From the NCBI GenBank assembly GCA_039964455.1, contig JBDVXK010000015.1, positions 186,001 to 250,000 of the forward strand: DNA of 64,000 bases. Direction: 5' to 3'. Below the pieces are notes generated by a model. It saw only the letters and a list, made by a program, of their open reading frames with translations, was not told where the DNA came from and ran no database searches. This stretch comes from CALJFL01 sp039964455. GTDB taxonomy: Bacteria; Pseudomonadota; Gammaproteobacteria; Pseudomonadales; Halieaceae. The position numbers were made by a program, and so were the translations under genes. Every line of letters begins with the position of its first letter. Within the stretch, counting starts at the first letter, position 1. Below are positions 48,325 through 57,881 of the stretch, one piece after another.

Positions 48325-48795
48325 ATGAGTCCCGATACGCTGTTCCTGATCTGCAATTACGCTGTAATTCCCGCGTGGCTCTTATTGTTCCTGCTACCCC
48401 ACCATCGCATCACCCAACTGCTGGTGCATGCGATTTGGGTGCCGCTATTATTGGGGCCATTCTACATCTGGGCCTTATTCTTTGGCGCACCCGCAGCAGA
48501 GGGTGCCGGCTTCGGATCACTTGAAGGGGTAATGCTGCTCTTCCAGAGCCCAACAGCGGTGCTTGGCGGATGGATTCACTACCTGGTGTTCGACCTTTTT
48601 GTAGGCGCCTGGATTGTGCGCGACGCCGCTCGTCAGGGCATTAACCACTGGCTGATAACGCCTCTGCTGTTCGCCACGCTGATGGCAGGGCCAGCAGGAC
48701 TGATGCTGTATCTGCTCCTTCGTCTTGCTAAAGCGCGCAGCTATACTTTGAATGAGACGACAGCAGCGGAGAATGCCCCTATAGCGACCGCCTAA
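48325..48795 (+). CDS. ABA4-like / DUF4281 membrane protein
   Basis: A 156-residue integral membrane protein with four hydrophobic segments. It carries the family signature GGWIHYLVFDLFVGAWIVRD (about residues 80-99), which identifies DUF4281; the plant member ABA4 acts in neoxanthin synthesis, and the bacterial role is unknown. I start at ATG 48325 with GGAG six bases upstream; a GTG at 48313 in the same frame is less likely. It is the first plus-strand gene after the repeat island. Confidence 0.82.
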   Translation: MSPDTLFLICNYAVIPAWLLLFLLPHHRITQLLVHAIWVPLLLGPFYIWALFFGAPAAEGAGFGSLEGVMLLFQSPTAVLGGWIHYLVFDLFVGAWIVRDAARQGINHWLITPLLFATLMAGPAGLMLYLLLRLAKARSYTLNETTAAENAPIATA

Positions 48796-48855
48796 CCCGG
48801 AACACGAATAACTAAAAATGAAAGCTGATCAGCTAATCTGGAAAAAGGAGATTTT

Positions 48856-49323
48856 ATGAATTGGGATGCACTAGGAGCAATCTCAGAAGCACTGGGGGCC
48901 GCGGGGGTTATCGCTTCGTTGATTTATCTTGCCACACAAATTCACGCCCAAAACCGTGAATCAAGGATGGCTGCATCCCGTGAGGTTACTGACGCGTTTC
49001 GTGAATCAGTCAGCTCGATGCAGGACGAACAACGGGCGAACGTTGTTTGGAAAGCCATGCAGGATATGGAGTCACTAGCACCGCCAGAGAAGCTTCAAAT
49101 TAATGCAATCGCGCAACAGTATTTGCGTGTTTGGGAGCAGGCCCACCACCAACACTCAGAGGGCCGGCTGGAGCAAGAAAGCTGGGAGGCTATGAACACT
49201 CAGTTCATAGACTTTATGGCGCTGGACGTCATCAGTTCTGTCTGGAAGATACGCAAGAACGCGTTCAGGGCCAGCTTCAGAGAATATGTCGATTCACTGG
49301 ATGCCGGCAGCTATCAGCTTTAG
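48856..49323 (+). CDS. Small membrane-anchored protein, island family B (member 3)
   Basis: A 155-residue protein with an AAAAGGAG ribosome site. One N-terminal membrane segment (LGAAGVIASLIYLATQIHAQ) is followed by a helical, charged domain (ASREVTDAFRESVSSMQDEQ). The anchor pattern matches the two family B genes at 44.6-45.9 kb, but this copy is on the opposite strand and without an adjoining repeat. A perfect 12-bp palindrome AGCTGATCAGCT at 48823-48834 lies 22 bp before its start. Function unknown. Confidence 0.6.
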   Translation: MNWDALGAISEALGAAGVIASLIYLATQIHAQNRESRMAASREVTDAFRESVSSMQDEQRANVVWKAMQDMESLAPPEKLQINAIAQQYLRVWEQAHHQHSEGRLEQESWEAMNTQFIDFMALDVISSVWKIRKNAFRASFREYVDSLDAGSYQL

Positions 49324-49371
49324 GGAATAAGGCCCGTGCAAGCTGAAAAACCGCCTGCACTGGCCCTACAA

Positions 49372-51285
49372 TCAGCTGTTACTCATCTGCAGCAACAGCT
49401 TGTTCAGCTTCGAAACATAGGCCGCTGGGTCATCCAGCTGCCCTCCTTCTGCCAGATTCGCCTGATCAAAAATGATGCTGGCCAAATCGGCGAAACGGTC
49501 TTCGTCGGGTTCCACATCTAACATGGTCAGCAACGGGTGAGCTGGGTTGATCTCGAGTATGGGCTTGCTTTCAGGTACTTCCTGTCCTGCAGCCTCCATG
49601 ATGCGCCGCATTTGTGCGCCCATATCAAAGTCCCCCACAACCATACATGCGGCTGACTCCGTCAACCGAGTGGTTGCCCTAACCTCGGCCACTTTATCTT
49701 CTAGAACCTTGGCCATGCGTTCCACCAGCGCCTCGCTGTCTTTCTCGAGTTGCTCCTGCTCAGCCTTTTCTTCATCGGTGGCCGCATCCAGGTCCAGGGC
49801 TCCACGGGCAACATCCTGGAACTGCTTGCCATCAAAGTCCTGCAGATGGTTCATCAGCCAGTCATCAACACGGTCTGTCAGCAGGAGAACTTCAATCCCC
49901 TTTTTGCGGAACACCTCCAGGTGCGGGCTACTCTTTGCAGTATTGAAGTTCTCTGCAACCACATAATAGATCTTGTCCTGCCCTTCCTGTATCCGGCCCA
50001 CATAGTCTTCAAGAGACTGGTCCTGTGTTTCGGTATCAGTGTGTGTCGTAGCAAAACGCAGCAGCTTGGCAATTTTCTCCTTGTTGGCAAAGTCCTCAGC
50101 CGGCCCCTCTTTCAGTACCTGCCCGAACTCACTCCAGAAGGCAGCATAATCGTCGCCCTTGGCCAACTTGCCCAACATATCCAGAACCCGCTTGCTCACC
50201 GCGGTGCGCATAGAGTCCACCGAGGCATCCTGCTGCAGGATCTCCCGTGACACATTCAGCGGCAGATCATTGGAGTCGATAACACCCTTCACGAACCTTA
50301 GATAAAGCGGCAAAAACTGCTCTGCATCGTCCATGATAAACGTGCGCTGCACGTACAACTTAAGGCCCCGTGATGCTTCGCGGTTCCACATATCGAAAGG
50401 AGCGCGCTTGGGAATATAGAGCAGGCTGGTGTACTCCAGCTTGCCTTCAACTCGATTATGGCTCCAGGTTAATGGATCTTCGAAGTCGTGTGATACGTGC
50501 TTGTAGAACTCGGCGTACTCTTCGTCGCTCACCTCTGAACGACTGCGCGTCCAGAGTGCTGTAGCGGCATTAACCGCTTCATATTCTATAGCGGCAACTT
50601 CTGCCGGCTCCTCCTCGCCTTCGGCCGGCGGCTCGGGGGGTTGCACCATCATCACGGGCACAGAAATATGATCTGAGTACTTTTTGATGACGCTGCGTAC
50701 CCTGAAATCATCAGCAAACTCGTCACAATCTGACTTCAGATACAGGGTGATGCTACTCCCACGGCTGGGCTTGTCTCTCTGCTCAATGGAGAACTCCGAC
50801 TCGCCATGGGACTCCCAAAGTACACCTTCCTCAGCCGAGGTGCCCGCCTTACGGGTGTGAACCTCAACTCGATCAGCAACGATAAAAGCAGAATAAAAAC
50901 CTACGCCAAACTGCCCGATCAGCTGAGAGTCCTTCTGCTGGTCGCCGGTGAGATTCTCCAGAAAAGCGGCTGTACCAGACTTGGCGATCGTACCCAGGTT
51001 CTCAACCACCTCTTCACGCGTCATACCAATACCGTTATCGCTGATAGTGACGGTATTCGCTTCCTTATCGACGTCCACATGCACGCGATACTCGCCATCA
51101 CCCTCAAGCAGACTGTCATCTGCCAGCGAGGCAAAGCGCAGTTTGTCGATCGCATCAGAGGAATTGGAGATCAGCTCACGGAGGAAAATCTCCTTGTTGC
51201 TGTATAGCGAGTGGATCATCAGGTGTAGCAGTTGCTTGGCCTCTGTTTGAAAGCCAAGCGTCTCTTTTTTTACTTCGGCGGTCAT
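49372..51285 (-). CDS. htpG: Chaperone HtpG (bacterial Hsp90)
   Basis: ATP-dependent dimeric chaperone. The 637-residue protein has the GHKL ATPase domain with EIFLRELISNSSDAIDKLRF (ATP-site glutamate and asparagine, about residues 30-49), ISDNGIGMTREEV and GQFGVGFYSAFIVADRV. The middle domain has a conserved arginine in NVSREILQQD, and a C-terminal dimerisation domain ends the protein. The length is normal. It has a clear sigma-32 promoter at 51337-51364, so heat-shock control is expected. It converges on the family B gene at 48856-49323. Confidence 0.97.
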   Translation of the reverse strand: MTAEVKKETLGFQTEAKQLLHLMIHSLYSNKEIFLRELISNSSDAIDKLRFASLADDSLLEGDGEYRVHVDVDKEANTVTISDNGIGMTREEVVENLGTIAKSGTAAFLENLTGDQQKDSQLIGQFGVGFYSAFIVADRVEVHTRKAGTSAEEGVLWESHGESEFSIEQRDKPSRGSSITLYLKSDCDEFADDFRVRSVIKKYSDHISVPVMMVQPPEPPAEGEEEPAEVAAIEYEAVNAATALWTRSRSEVSDEEYAEFYKHVSHDFEDPLTWSHNRVEGKLEYTSLLYIPKRAPFDMWNREASRGLKLYVQRTFIMDDAEQFLPLYLRFVKGVIDSNDLPLNVSREILQQDASVDSMRTAVSKRVLDMLGKLAKGDDYAAFWSEFGQVLKEGPAEDFANKEKIAKLLRFATTHTDTETQDQSLEDYVGRIQEGQDKIYYVVAENFNTAKSSPHLEVFRKKGIEVLLLTDRVDDWLMNHLQDFDGKQFQDVARGALDLDAATDEEKAEQEQLEKDSEALVERMAKVLEDKVAEVRATTRLTESAACMVVGDFDMGAQMRRIMEAAGQEVPESKPILEINPAHPLLTMLDVEPDEDRFADLASIIFDQANLAEGGQLDDPAAYVSKLNKLLLQMSNS

Positions 51286-51336
51286 AACGTCCTCTGCGGT
51301 ATAGATTCAGGTTTAACAAATTGGTGTCTTTCGAAC

Positions 51337-51364
51337 AGATGGGGGCAACAGCTGTAATTTCAAG
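51337..51364 (-). promoter_or_regulatory. Sigma-32 heat-shock promoter of htpG
   Basis: On the minus strand CTTGAA (51364-51359) and CCCCATCT (51344-51337) are separated by 14 bp, matching the sigma-32 consensus as well as the lon promoter does. Predicted transcription start is about 51330, giving a 45-nt leader. Confidence 0.85.
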
Positions 51365-51409
51365 GCTATTTGCAGGAATATAGAGCAACATTTAACCGGC
51401 CCCTCTTTT

Positions 51410-52951
51410 ATGCAAACATTTGCAAGACGACCTGAAAAAGGTTTTCCCCGCCGCATTCTTATTGCAACACTCTCAATACTGATCTTTTGCGCTGGCTGCA
51501 GTGACAGCGACAACAGGCCCAGATACAACAGTGGCGGCGACCAGGAACCTGAACTGCTGCCAGTTGCGGAGCCTAAGGTAGAGCTGCCTCCCGACATCCG
51601 GCGCATCGTCTTGACCACCACACAATTTAACCTGGCCACTGTGGGCTACCAGGAGGCCGAGTTCTTCCTATCTGGCGAGGCGACCTCTTTTAGCAACTTA
51701 AGCGAGCTGGGTTCTGACGGGCTTTGGGACGTTGAGCCCGCTACAACAGCCAACTACAAAACCCGTATCGTGGTGATCAGGCCCATCGACGATAACAACT
51801 TCAGCGGCACGGTTTTCGTTGAGTGGCTAAATGTAAGCGCGGGCTTCGACAATCCACCCAGCTGGTATGCAGGTCACACCGAGGCATTACGCCGGGGGCA
51901 CGCCTGGGTGTTCGTATCTGCTCAAAGAGATGGCATTGAAGGGCGCGATGACGCGGTAATCCCGCTGGCGCCCAAACTAGCTAACCCGGAGCGCTACGAG
52001 AGCTTGTCCATCACCAGCGACAGTTATTCCTATGACATCTTTTCTCAGGTATCTATGGCTTTGCGTTCACCCTCAGGCTTGGCGCCACTGGGTGAATTAC
52101 AGCCCACTAGAGTCATGGCTGTTGGTGAATCACAGTCTGCCAACAGGCTGGTAGTCTATGTCAATGCGGTGCATCCGCTTTACGCTCCCTACGACGGCTA
52201 CCTTATCCACAGTCGCACTGGCGGCGAGTTTTCCACCTACAGCCTGTCACAACCGCCGGAGGTAGCTCTGCCGACCCCGCCCGACCTGCGTGTGCGCGAC
52301 GATCTGGAAGTGCCCATTTTGATGTATCAGACTGAAACAGACCTGTTAACCCTACAGGCAGTTGTAGCGAGACAGGACGACTCCGACTATTTCAGATTGT
52401 GGGAAACGGTGGGAACCTCACATTCCGACTACTACACCAACGTTTCAGGTCGATCAGACACCGGCGTAGACCCGCAATTTGCGGTCGTGGTTGAGGAGCC
52501 CAGTATTTTTGGTTTCATCAACTGCACACTGCCCATGAATGCGGGTCCCGGGCCATGGCTGTTCAACAACGCCCTGTATGCCCTGGAAACCTGGGTAACA
52601 GACGGTCTGGCACCCTCCTCGGCCGAACGTACCGCGCTCAGCGATGACCAGACGCAAATTATGCGTGATGACTTCGGTAACGCACTCGGTGGTATTCGCT
52701 CGCCTTATGTTGACGCGCCCGCAGCAACACTCTCTGGCGACGGACAAGAAGGGGAAAGTTTTTGCGCACTGTTTGGTGTAACCGAACTGTTTGATGCCGC
52801 CACTATGGCCATGCTGTACGGCGACCAGGACGGATATGTTGCAGCGGTGACAGAAGCTACCGATGCCGCCATCGATAATGGCTTCCTGCTGGAGGATGAT
52901 CGGCAACGTATTATCGACGCTGCCGGGCTTCAGTGGCTGCTGTTGGAATAG
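51410..52951 (+). CDS. Lipoprotein alpha/beta hydrolase-domain protein
   Basis: A 513-residue protein of the large alpha/beta hydrolase group often annotated simply as alpha/beta hydrolase domain-containing (PF20091 type). An N-terminal hydrophobic stretch (ILIATLSILIFCAGC) ends in a lipobox cysteine at about residue 24, so it is a lipoprotein. The nucleophile elbow is AVGESQSANRLVVY (serine about residue 243), and VEWLNVSAGFDNPPSWY and AGHTEALRRGHAWVFVSAQ are family-specific. The likely histidine lies in GTSHSDYYTNVSG. No substrate can be inferred. It stands alone between htpG and sucD. Confidence 0.8.
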   Translation: MQTFARRPEKGFPRRILIATLSILIFCAGCSDSDNRPRYNSGGDQEPELLPVAEPKVELPPDIRRIVLTTTQFNLATVGYQEAEFFLSGEATSFSNLSELGSDGLWDVEPATTANYKTRIVVIRPIDDNNFSGTVFVEWLNVSAGFDNPPSWYAGHTEALRRGHAWVFVSAQRDGIEGRDDAVIPLAPKLANPERYESLSITSDSYSYDIFSQVSMALRSPSGLAPLGELQPTRVMAVGESQSANRLVVYVNAVHPLYAPYDGYLIHSRTGGEFSTYSLSQPPEVALPTPPDLRVRDDLEVPILMYQTETDLLTLQAVVARQDDSDYFRLWETVGTSHSDYYTNVSGRSDTGVDPQFAVVVEEPSIFGFINCTLPMNAGPGPWLFNNALYALETWVTDGLAPSSAERTALSDDQTQIMRDDFGNALGGIRSPYVDAPAATLSGDGQEGESFCALFGVTELFDAATMAMLYGDQDGYVAAVTEATDAAIDNGFLLEDDRQRIIDAAGLQWLLLE

Positions 52952-52955
52952 GCAT

Positions 52956-52980
52956 AAAAAAGCCCACGCGAGGTGGGCTT
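52956..52980 (-). terminator. Terminator of the sdh-suc operon
   Basis: AAGCCCAC-N5-GTGGGCTT is a perfect 8-bp stem. On the minus strand it is followed by TTTTAT, giving a T-run of six counting the stem end. It lies 20 bp after the sucD stop and ends the TCA-cycle transcript. On the plus strand it could also slow read-through from the hydrolase gene. Confidence 0.85.
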
Positions 52981-52999
52981 GGAGGCGCTTTTCAGTCGT

Positions 53000-53872
53000 T
53001 TACCAGCCGGTAATTTCAGCCAAGCCCGTACCGATATCTGCAAGGCTACGCACAGTTTTTACGCCGGCGTCTTCAAGCGCAGCGAATTTCTCGTCCGCTG
53101 TACCCTTGCCACCAGAGATGATCGCCCCGGCATGGCCCATACGCTTGCCTTTGGGAGCAGTCACACCCGCGATGTATGACACCACTGGCTTGGTGACGTT
53201 GGCCTTAATATAGGCTGCCGCTTCCTCTTCTGCAGTACCACCAATTTCGCCAATCATTACGATCGCCTCAGTGGCAGGGTCCTGCTCAAACATACCTAAC
53301 ACGTCAATGAAGTTGGAGCCGGGAATGGGATCGCCGCCTATGCCTACGCAGGTAGACTGGCCGTAGCCCGCATCCGTAGTCTGCTTCACCGCCTCATACG
53401 TCAGCGTACCTGAGCGGGAAACAATACCAACCTTACCGGGCAAGTGGATATGGCCCGGCATGATGCCGATTTTGCACTCTCCAGGGGTAATCACGCCTGG
53501 GCAGTTAGGGCCGATCAGTCGCACACCCAGTTCGTCACACCGGACTTTCGCTTCAAGCATGTCCAATGTGGGAATGCCTTCGGTAATGCAAACGATCAGC
53601 TTGATGCCGCCATTCGCTGCTTCCAGAATCGAATCCTTACAAAACGGTGCCGGTACATAGATCACTGAAGCCTCGGCGCCAGTTTCTGCAACGGCCTCCG
53701 ATACGGTGTTGAATACCGGCAGGCCAAGGTGCTGTTGACCACCCTTACCCGGGGTAACGCCACCGACCATCTTTGTGCCGTACTCAATAGCCTGCTCCGA
53801 GTGGAATGTGCCCTGCGAGCCGGTAAAACCCTGGCAAATTACCTTGGTGCTCTTATCGATCAGAATACTCAT
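53000..53872 (-). CDS. sucD: Succinyl-CoA synthetase alpha subunit
   Basis: With SucC makes succinate and ATP or GTP from succinyl-CoA. The 290-residue protein has the CoA-binding domain (KVICQGFTGSQGTFHSEQAI, residues about 8-27), the GPNCPGVITP and GIVSRSGTLTYEAV phosphate/CoA contacts, and the phosphorylated histidine in KRMGHAGAIISGGKGTADE (about residue 246). Its ATG overlaps the sucC TGA by one base (TGATG). It is the last gene of the operon, followed by a terminator. Confidence 0.97.
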   Translation of the reverse strand: MSILIDKSTKVICQGFTGSQGTFHSEQAIEYGTKMVGGVTPGKGGQQHLGLPVFNTVSEAVAETGAEASVIYVPAPFCKDSILEAANGGIKLIVCITEGIPTLDMLEAKVRCDELGVRLIGPNCPGVITPGECKIGIMPGHIHLPGKVGIVSRSGTLTYEAVKQTTDAGYGQSTCVGIGGDPIPGSNFIDVLGMFEQDPATEAIVMIGEIGGTAEEEAAAYIKANVTKPVVSYIAGVTAPKGKRMGHAGAIISGGKGTADEKFAALEDAGVKTVRSLADIGTGLAEITGW

Positions 53873-55041
53873 CAGGCTGCCCCTCCCGCTGCTTTAACCG
53901 CTTGCTGCGCAGCATCTGTCAAACTGGTTGCCGCAATAATATTTAATCCACTGTCGGCCAGTACTTTCTGGCCCAGTTCCGCGTTGTTGCCTTCCAGGCG
54001 CACAACCACCGGTACACTGACACCAATTTCCTGCACCGCCCCGATTACACCTTCTGCAATCAAGTCACAGCGAACAATGCCGCCAAAGATATTGATAAGA
54101 ACAGCTTTTACATTGTCATCAGACAGAATGATCTTGAACGCCTCGGATACGCGCTCCTTGGTGGCGCCGCCTCCCACATCCAGGAAGTTAGCGGGGAAAC
54201 CCCCATGCAATGCCACGATATCCATTGTGCCCATCGCCAGGCCAGCACCATTAACCATGCAGCCAATATTGCCATCCAGCGCAACGTAATTGAGCTCCCA
54301 CTGTGCGGCGTGAGACTCGCGCTCATCTTCTTGCGAGGGGTCGTGCATCTCGCGCAGCGCGTGCTGACGGTACATGGCATTGCCATCTACACCCAGCTTC
54401 GCATCCAGACAGTGCAAATTACCTTCATCGGTAATCACCAGCGGGTTAATCTCGATAAGCGCCAGATCCTTGTCTACAAACAACTGGGCAAGACCCATGA
54501 AGATCTTAACGAACTGCTTGATCTGATCACCTTCCAGGCCAAGCTTGAACGCTAATTCACGGCCCTGGTAAGCCTGCGCGCCTACTAGAGGGTCGATGGT
54601 TGCACGAAGAATCTTTTCGGGCGTTTCCTCGGCAACTTTCTCGATCTCTACACCACCTTCGGTAGAAGCCATGAAGACGATACGGCGTGAGGACCGGTCT
54701 ACAACAGCACCCAGGTAGAGCTCTTCGGCGATGTCAGTGCACGCCTCAACGAGTATTTTGGATACCGGCTGACCATTCTCGTCCGTCTGGTATGTCACCA
54801 GGTTCTTGCCCAACCACTGCTGGGCGAACTCACGGATCTCGTCTTTGCTCTTGACCAGCTTGACGCCACCGGCTTTACCACGGCCACCGGCATGTACCTG
54901 CGCCTTCACCACCCACATATCACCACCGATAAGATCAGCGGCTTCAGCGGCTTCCAGGGGGTTGTCGACAGCGTATCCCTTGGATACCGGAAGACCGTAC
55001 TCGGCAAACAGCTGTTTGCCCTGATACTCATGAAGATTCAT
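53872..55041 (-). CDS. sucC: Succinyl-CoA synthetase beta subunit
   Basis: ATP-grasp subunit carrying the nucleotide site. The 389-residue chain starts MNLHEYQGKQLFAEYGLPVS, has the glycine-rich VKAQVHAGGRGKAGGVKLV loop (about residues 45-63), the metal-binding INPLVITDEGNLHCLDAKL and the C-terminal GGIVRCDLIAEGVIGA domain. It follows lpdA after 114 bp. Whether it uses ATP or GTP cannot be told with certainty from sequence. Confidence 0.97.
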   Translation of the reverse strand: MNLHEYQGKQLFAEYGLPVSKGYAVDNPLEAAEAADLIGGDMWVVKAQVHAGGRGKAGGVKLVKSKDEIREFAQQWLGKNLVTYQTDENGQPVSKILVEACTDIAEELYLGAVVDRSSRRIVFMASTEGGVEIEKVAEETPEKILRATIDPLVGAQAYQGRELAFKLGLEGDQIKQFVKIFMGLAQLFVDKDLALIEINPLVITDEGNLHCLDAKLGVDGNAMYRQHALREMHDPSQEDERESHAAQWELNYVALDGNIGCMVNGAGLAMGTMDIVALHGGFPANFLDVGGGATKERVSEAFKIILSDDNVKAVLINIFGGIVRCDLIAEGVIGAVQEIGVSVPVVVRLEGNNAELGQKVLADSGLNIIAATSLTDAAQQAVKAAGGAA

Positions 55042-55155
55042 GCTCTTTCCTGTTGTTTTGCTGCTGGATTAAACGGTTGCTATGCTCTTTGGCTTTTCAA
55101 CCGCACGTCTGCCTGCGTGTGTGAAGAATTTCGTTTTCACACACATTGGCGAATT

Positions 55156-56595
55156 CTATTTTCGCTTCTTCCGATTGGGAACATGTATCGCATGCCCGTC
55201 AACCGCCAACGCCGCCTCGTGAACGGCTTCCGATAAAGTAGGATGCCCAAACACCATCAGCGCAATATCCTCGGCACTGGAGCCAAACTCCATGGCAATC
55301 ACGATCTGCTGAACCAGATCGGCCGCTGAGGGGCCTACAATATGGCAGCCTAGTATACGGTCGGTTTCGGCATCGGCAAGTATCTTTACCATGCCGTCAG
55401 AGTCATTGGCCGCAAGCGCCCGCCCACTGGCTACAAATGGGAAGGTTCCCGCTTTGTACTCAACGCCATCCGCCTTTAGCTGCTCTTCTGTTTTGCCCAC
55501 GGCCGCCACCTCAGGGTGGGTATAGATAACCGATGGCACACAGTCGTAATTCATCTGTACCGCCTTACCAGCGATACGTTCAGCCACCATTACGCCCTCT
55601 TCCGACCCTTTATGGGCCAACATGGGGCCGCGCACAATGTCGCCCACCGCATAAACGTGCGGCGCCTCAGTGGCGCAGTAGTCGTTGACGAAGATAAAGC
55701 CACGTTCGTCCAGGGTGACACCGCTATCCGTTGCCAGCAGGTTTTCAGTTTGCGGACGACGGCCTACGCAAACGATCAGCTTGTCGAAATGCTCAACCTG
55801 ATCACCGTCCGCAGTGCTAAAGGACACTTCCACCTGACCATCCTTTACCTCGGCATTAGTAACCCTGGCACCCAGGCGTATATCCAGCTTCTGCTTCTTG
55901 AAAATCTTGGCTGTTTCTTTGGCAATCTGGGCGTCCATCATGGGCAGAAAATCGTCCAGCGCTTCCAGCAATACAACCTCGGAGCCAAGCCTGCCCCAGA
56001 CACTGCCAAGCTCCAGGCCAATAACCCCTGCACCAATAACACCGAGACGGGCGGGCACTTCGGTGAACTCCAGTGCCCCGGTTGAATCCACGATATAGTC
56101 GTTATCGACCGGCGCCGGCGGGATATCGATAGGAACAGAACCCGCCGCAAGAATGACATTGACGGCCTCCAGCACCTGAACAGCGCCTTCCTTATCCGTA
56201 ACTTCCACCCGGTTACCAGACAATAACTTGCCACGACCAGAAACAGGGGTAACGCCGTTATGCTTGAATAATCCGGCGATGCCACCCGTCAGCTGCCCGA
56301 CGATCTTTTCTTTACGCTTAAGCATCGCAGGTACATCGATGCTCGCGCCCTCAACCGATATACCGTGTACCTTGAAATGGTCGCGGGCCTCGGCAAACTT
56401 GTGGCTACTGTCCAGCAGCGCCTTGGACGGTATACAGCCAACGTTAAGGCAGGTGCCTCCCAGCTTGATCTTGCCGGCATCGTCCAGCCATTCTTCAACG
56501 CACGCCACTGACAAGCCCAGCTGGGCAGCCTTGATAGCTGCCACGTAACCCGCAGGGCCTGAACCGATGACGACAACATCGTATTTATCTGACAT
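55156..56595 (-). CDS. lpdA: Dihydrolipoyl dehydrogenase (E3)
   Basis: Flavoprotein that reoxidises dihydrolipoamide in the 2-oxoglutarate dehydrogenase complex and passes electrons to NAD. The 479-residue chain has the FAD motif VVVIGSGPAGYVAAIKAAQL (residues 7-26), the redox disulfide in GGTCLNVGCIPSKALL (Cys49 and Cys54), an NAD-binding GVIGAGVIGLELGSVW, and the catalytic His-Glu in FGHPTLSEAVHEAAL. It is placed between sucB and sucC, as in Pseudomonas, so it is the E3 dedicated to this complex. Confidence 0.97.
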   Translation of the reverse strand: MSDKYDVVVIGSGPAGYVAAIKAAQLGLSVACVEEWLDDAGKIKLGGTCLNVGCIPSKALLDSSHKFAEARDHFKVHGISVEGASIDVPAMLKRKEKIVGQLTGGIAGLFKHNGVTPVSGRGKLLSGNRVEVTDKEGAVQVLEAVNVILAAGSVPIDIPPAPVDNDYIVDSTGALEFTEVPARLGVIGAGVIGLELGSVWGRLGSEVVLLEALDDFLPMMDAQIAKETAKIFKKQKLDIRLGARVTNAEVKDGQVEVSFSTADGDQVEHFDKLIVCVGRRPQTENLLATDSGVTLDERGFIFVNDYCATEAPHVYAVGDIVRGPMLAHKGSEEGVMVAERIAGKAVQMNYDCVPSVIYTHPEVAAVGKTEEQLKADGVEYKAGTFPFVASGRALAANDSDGMVKILADAETDRILGCHIVGPSAADLVQQIVIAMEFGSSAEDIALMVFGHPTLSEAVHEAALAVDGHAIHVPNRKKRK

Positions 56596-56631
56596 AGAGA
56601 CGTTCCACTGTGTTAATCAATTCAAAGGGTA

Positions 56632-57852
56632 TTAAAGCTGCAGGAGAATCCGCGCCGGATCCTCGATCAGGTCCTTCACTGCAACGAGAAACTGCACTGC
56701 GGTTTTACCATCGATCAGGCGGTGATCATAAGACAGTGCGAGATACATCATGGGCAGTACGACAACCTCTCCATTCACAGCCATAGGGCGTTCCTGGATT
56801 TTGTGCATACCCAGAATGCCGGTTTGCGGCGGATTGAGGATAGGGGTCGACAACAAGGAGCCAAAGACACCGCCATTGGTAACAGTAAAGGTACCGCCGG
56901 TCATGTCTTCAATAGTCAGCTTGTTATCTTTGGCTCGCAGGCCCAGATCCTTTATAGCTGCCTCTACATCTGCCAGGCTCATAAAGTCGGCATCGCGCAG
57001 AACAGGTACCACCAGGCCGCCGGTGGTAGATACCGCAACGCCTATATCCTGATAACCATGATAAACAACATCGCTGCCATCAATTGACGCATTAACCTCG
57101 GGAAAACGCTTCAGTGCCTCGCAGGCGGCTTTGACAAAAAAGCCCATAAAGCCCAGACGAGTACCGTTGTGGGTCTTCTCAAACTGCTCTTTATACTTGC
57201 TGCGCAGCGCCATTACCGGCGCCATGTTGACCTCATTAAAAGTGGTCAGCATTGCCGTTTGCTGGGTGGCCTCAAGCAGGCGCTCAGCGATACGAGCGCG
57301 CATACGCGTCATGGGTACACGCTTCTCTATGCGCTCACTGGAGGGCCCCATAGGTTCCTCTACGGGATCTGGCGCGGCGGCTGATGTTGCCGGAGTCGCT
57401 GCTGGAGCCGCGGTATCGCCCGACTTCAGAAACTTGAGAATATCTTCTTTAGTGATGCGACCATTTTTGCCCGTGCCAGTAATCTTGCTGATATCCAGGC
57501 CATGCTCGTCCACAAGCTGGCGAGCTGCCGGACCCATCAGTGCGGCATCGCTATCCTGACCCTGCTCTGCAGATTCAGCTGGAGCTGCTGCAGATGCCGG
57601 TGCGGCCGCTACCGCGCCTGGCTGGATAATGGCCAAAATCGCCTCACTTTCAATCGTCTCGCCTTCGGCCGCGAGAATCTTCTCTATTACCCCGTCTTCA
57701 GGGGCAACGACCTCCATTACCACCTTGTCGGTCTCTATCTCAACGATGAGCTCGTCACGCGCGACCGACTCGCCCTCTTTCTTGTGCCATGCGGCAATTT
57801 CGCCGTCTGCAACAGACTCCGGGAAAGCGGGTGCCTTTAATTCGATAGCCAT
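56632..57852 (-). CDS. sucB: Dihydrolipoyllysine succinyltransferase (E2 of 2-oxoglutarate dehydrogenase)
   Basis: Core of the 2-oxoglutarate dehydrogenase complex. The 406-residue protein has one lipoyl domain with the modified lysine in EIETDKVVMEV (Lys43), an Ala/Pro linker, a peripheral-subunit-binding domain (PAARQLVDEHGLDISKITGT, about residues 107-126), a second linker, and the catalytic domain with histidine and aspartate in LSYDHRLIDGKTAVQFL near the C-terminus. Size and domain order are standard. It is 29 bp downstream of sucA. Confidence 0.97.
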   Translation of the reverse strand: MAIELKAPAFPESVADGEIAAWHKKEGESVARDELIVEIETDKVVMEVVAPEDGVIEKILAAEGETIESEAILAIIQPGAVAAAPASAAAPAESAEQGQDSDAALMGPAARQLVDEHGLDISKITGTGKNGRITKEDILKFLKSGDTAAPAATPATSAAAPDPVEEPMGPSSERIEKRVPMTRMRARIAERLLEATQQTAMLTTFNEVNMAPVMALRSKYKEQFEKTHNGTRLGFMGFFVKAACEALKRFPEVNASIDGSDVVYHGYQDIGVAVSTTGGLVVPVLRDADFMSLADVEAAIKDLGLRAKDNKLTIEDMTGGTFTVTNGGVFGSLLSTPILNPPQTGILGMHKIQERPMAVNGEVVVLPMMYLALSYDHRLIDGKTAVQFLVAVKDLIEDPARILLQL

Positions 57853-57881
57853 TTCAGTTCCTTTAAGAAATGCCGTAGTTG

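Noticed and set aside
48823..48834. AGCTGATCAGCT as a specific operator
   Set aside because: A 12-bp palindrome with no second copy or known match is too weak to claim; mentioned only in the gene entry.
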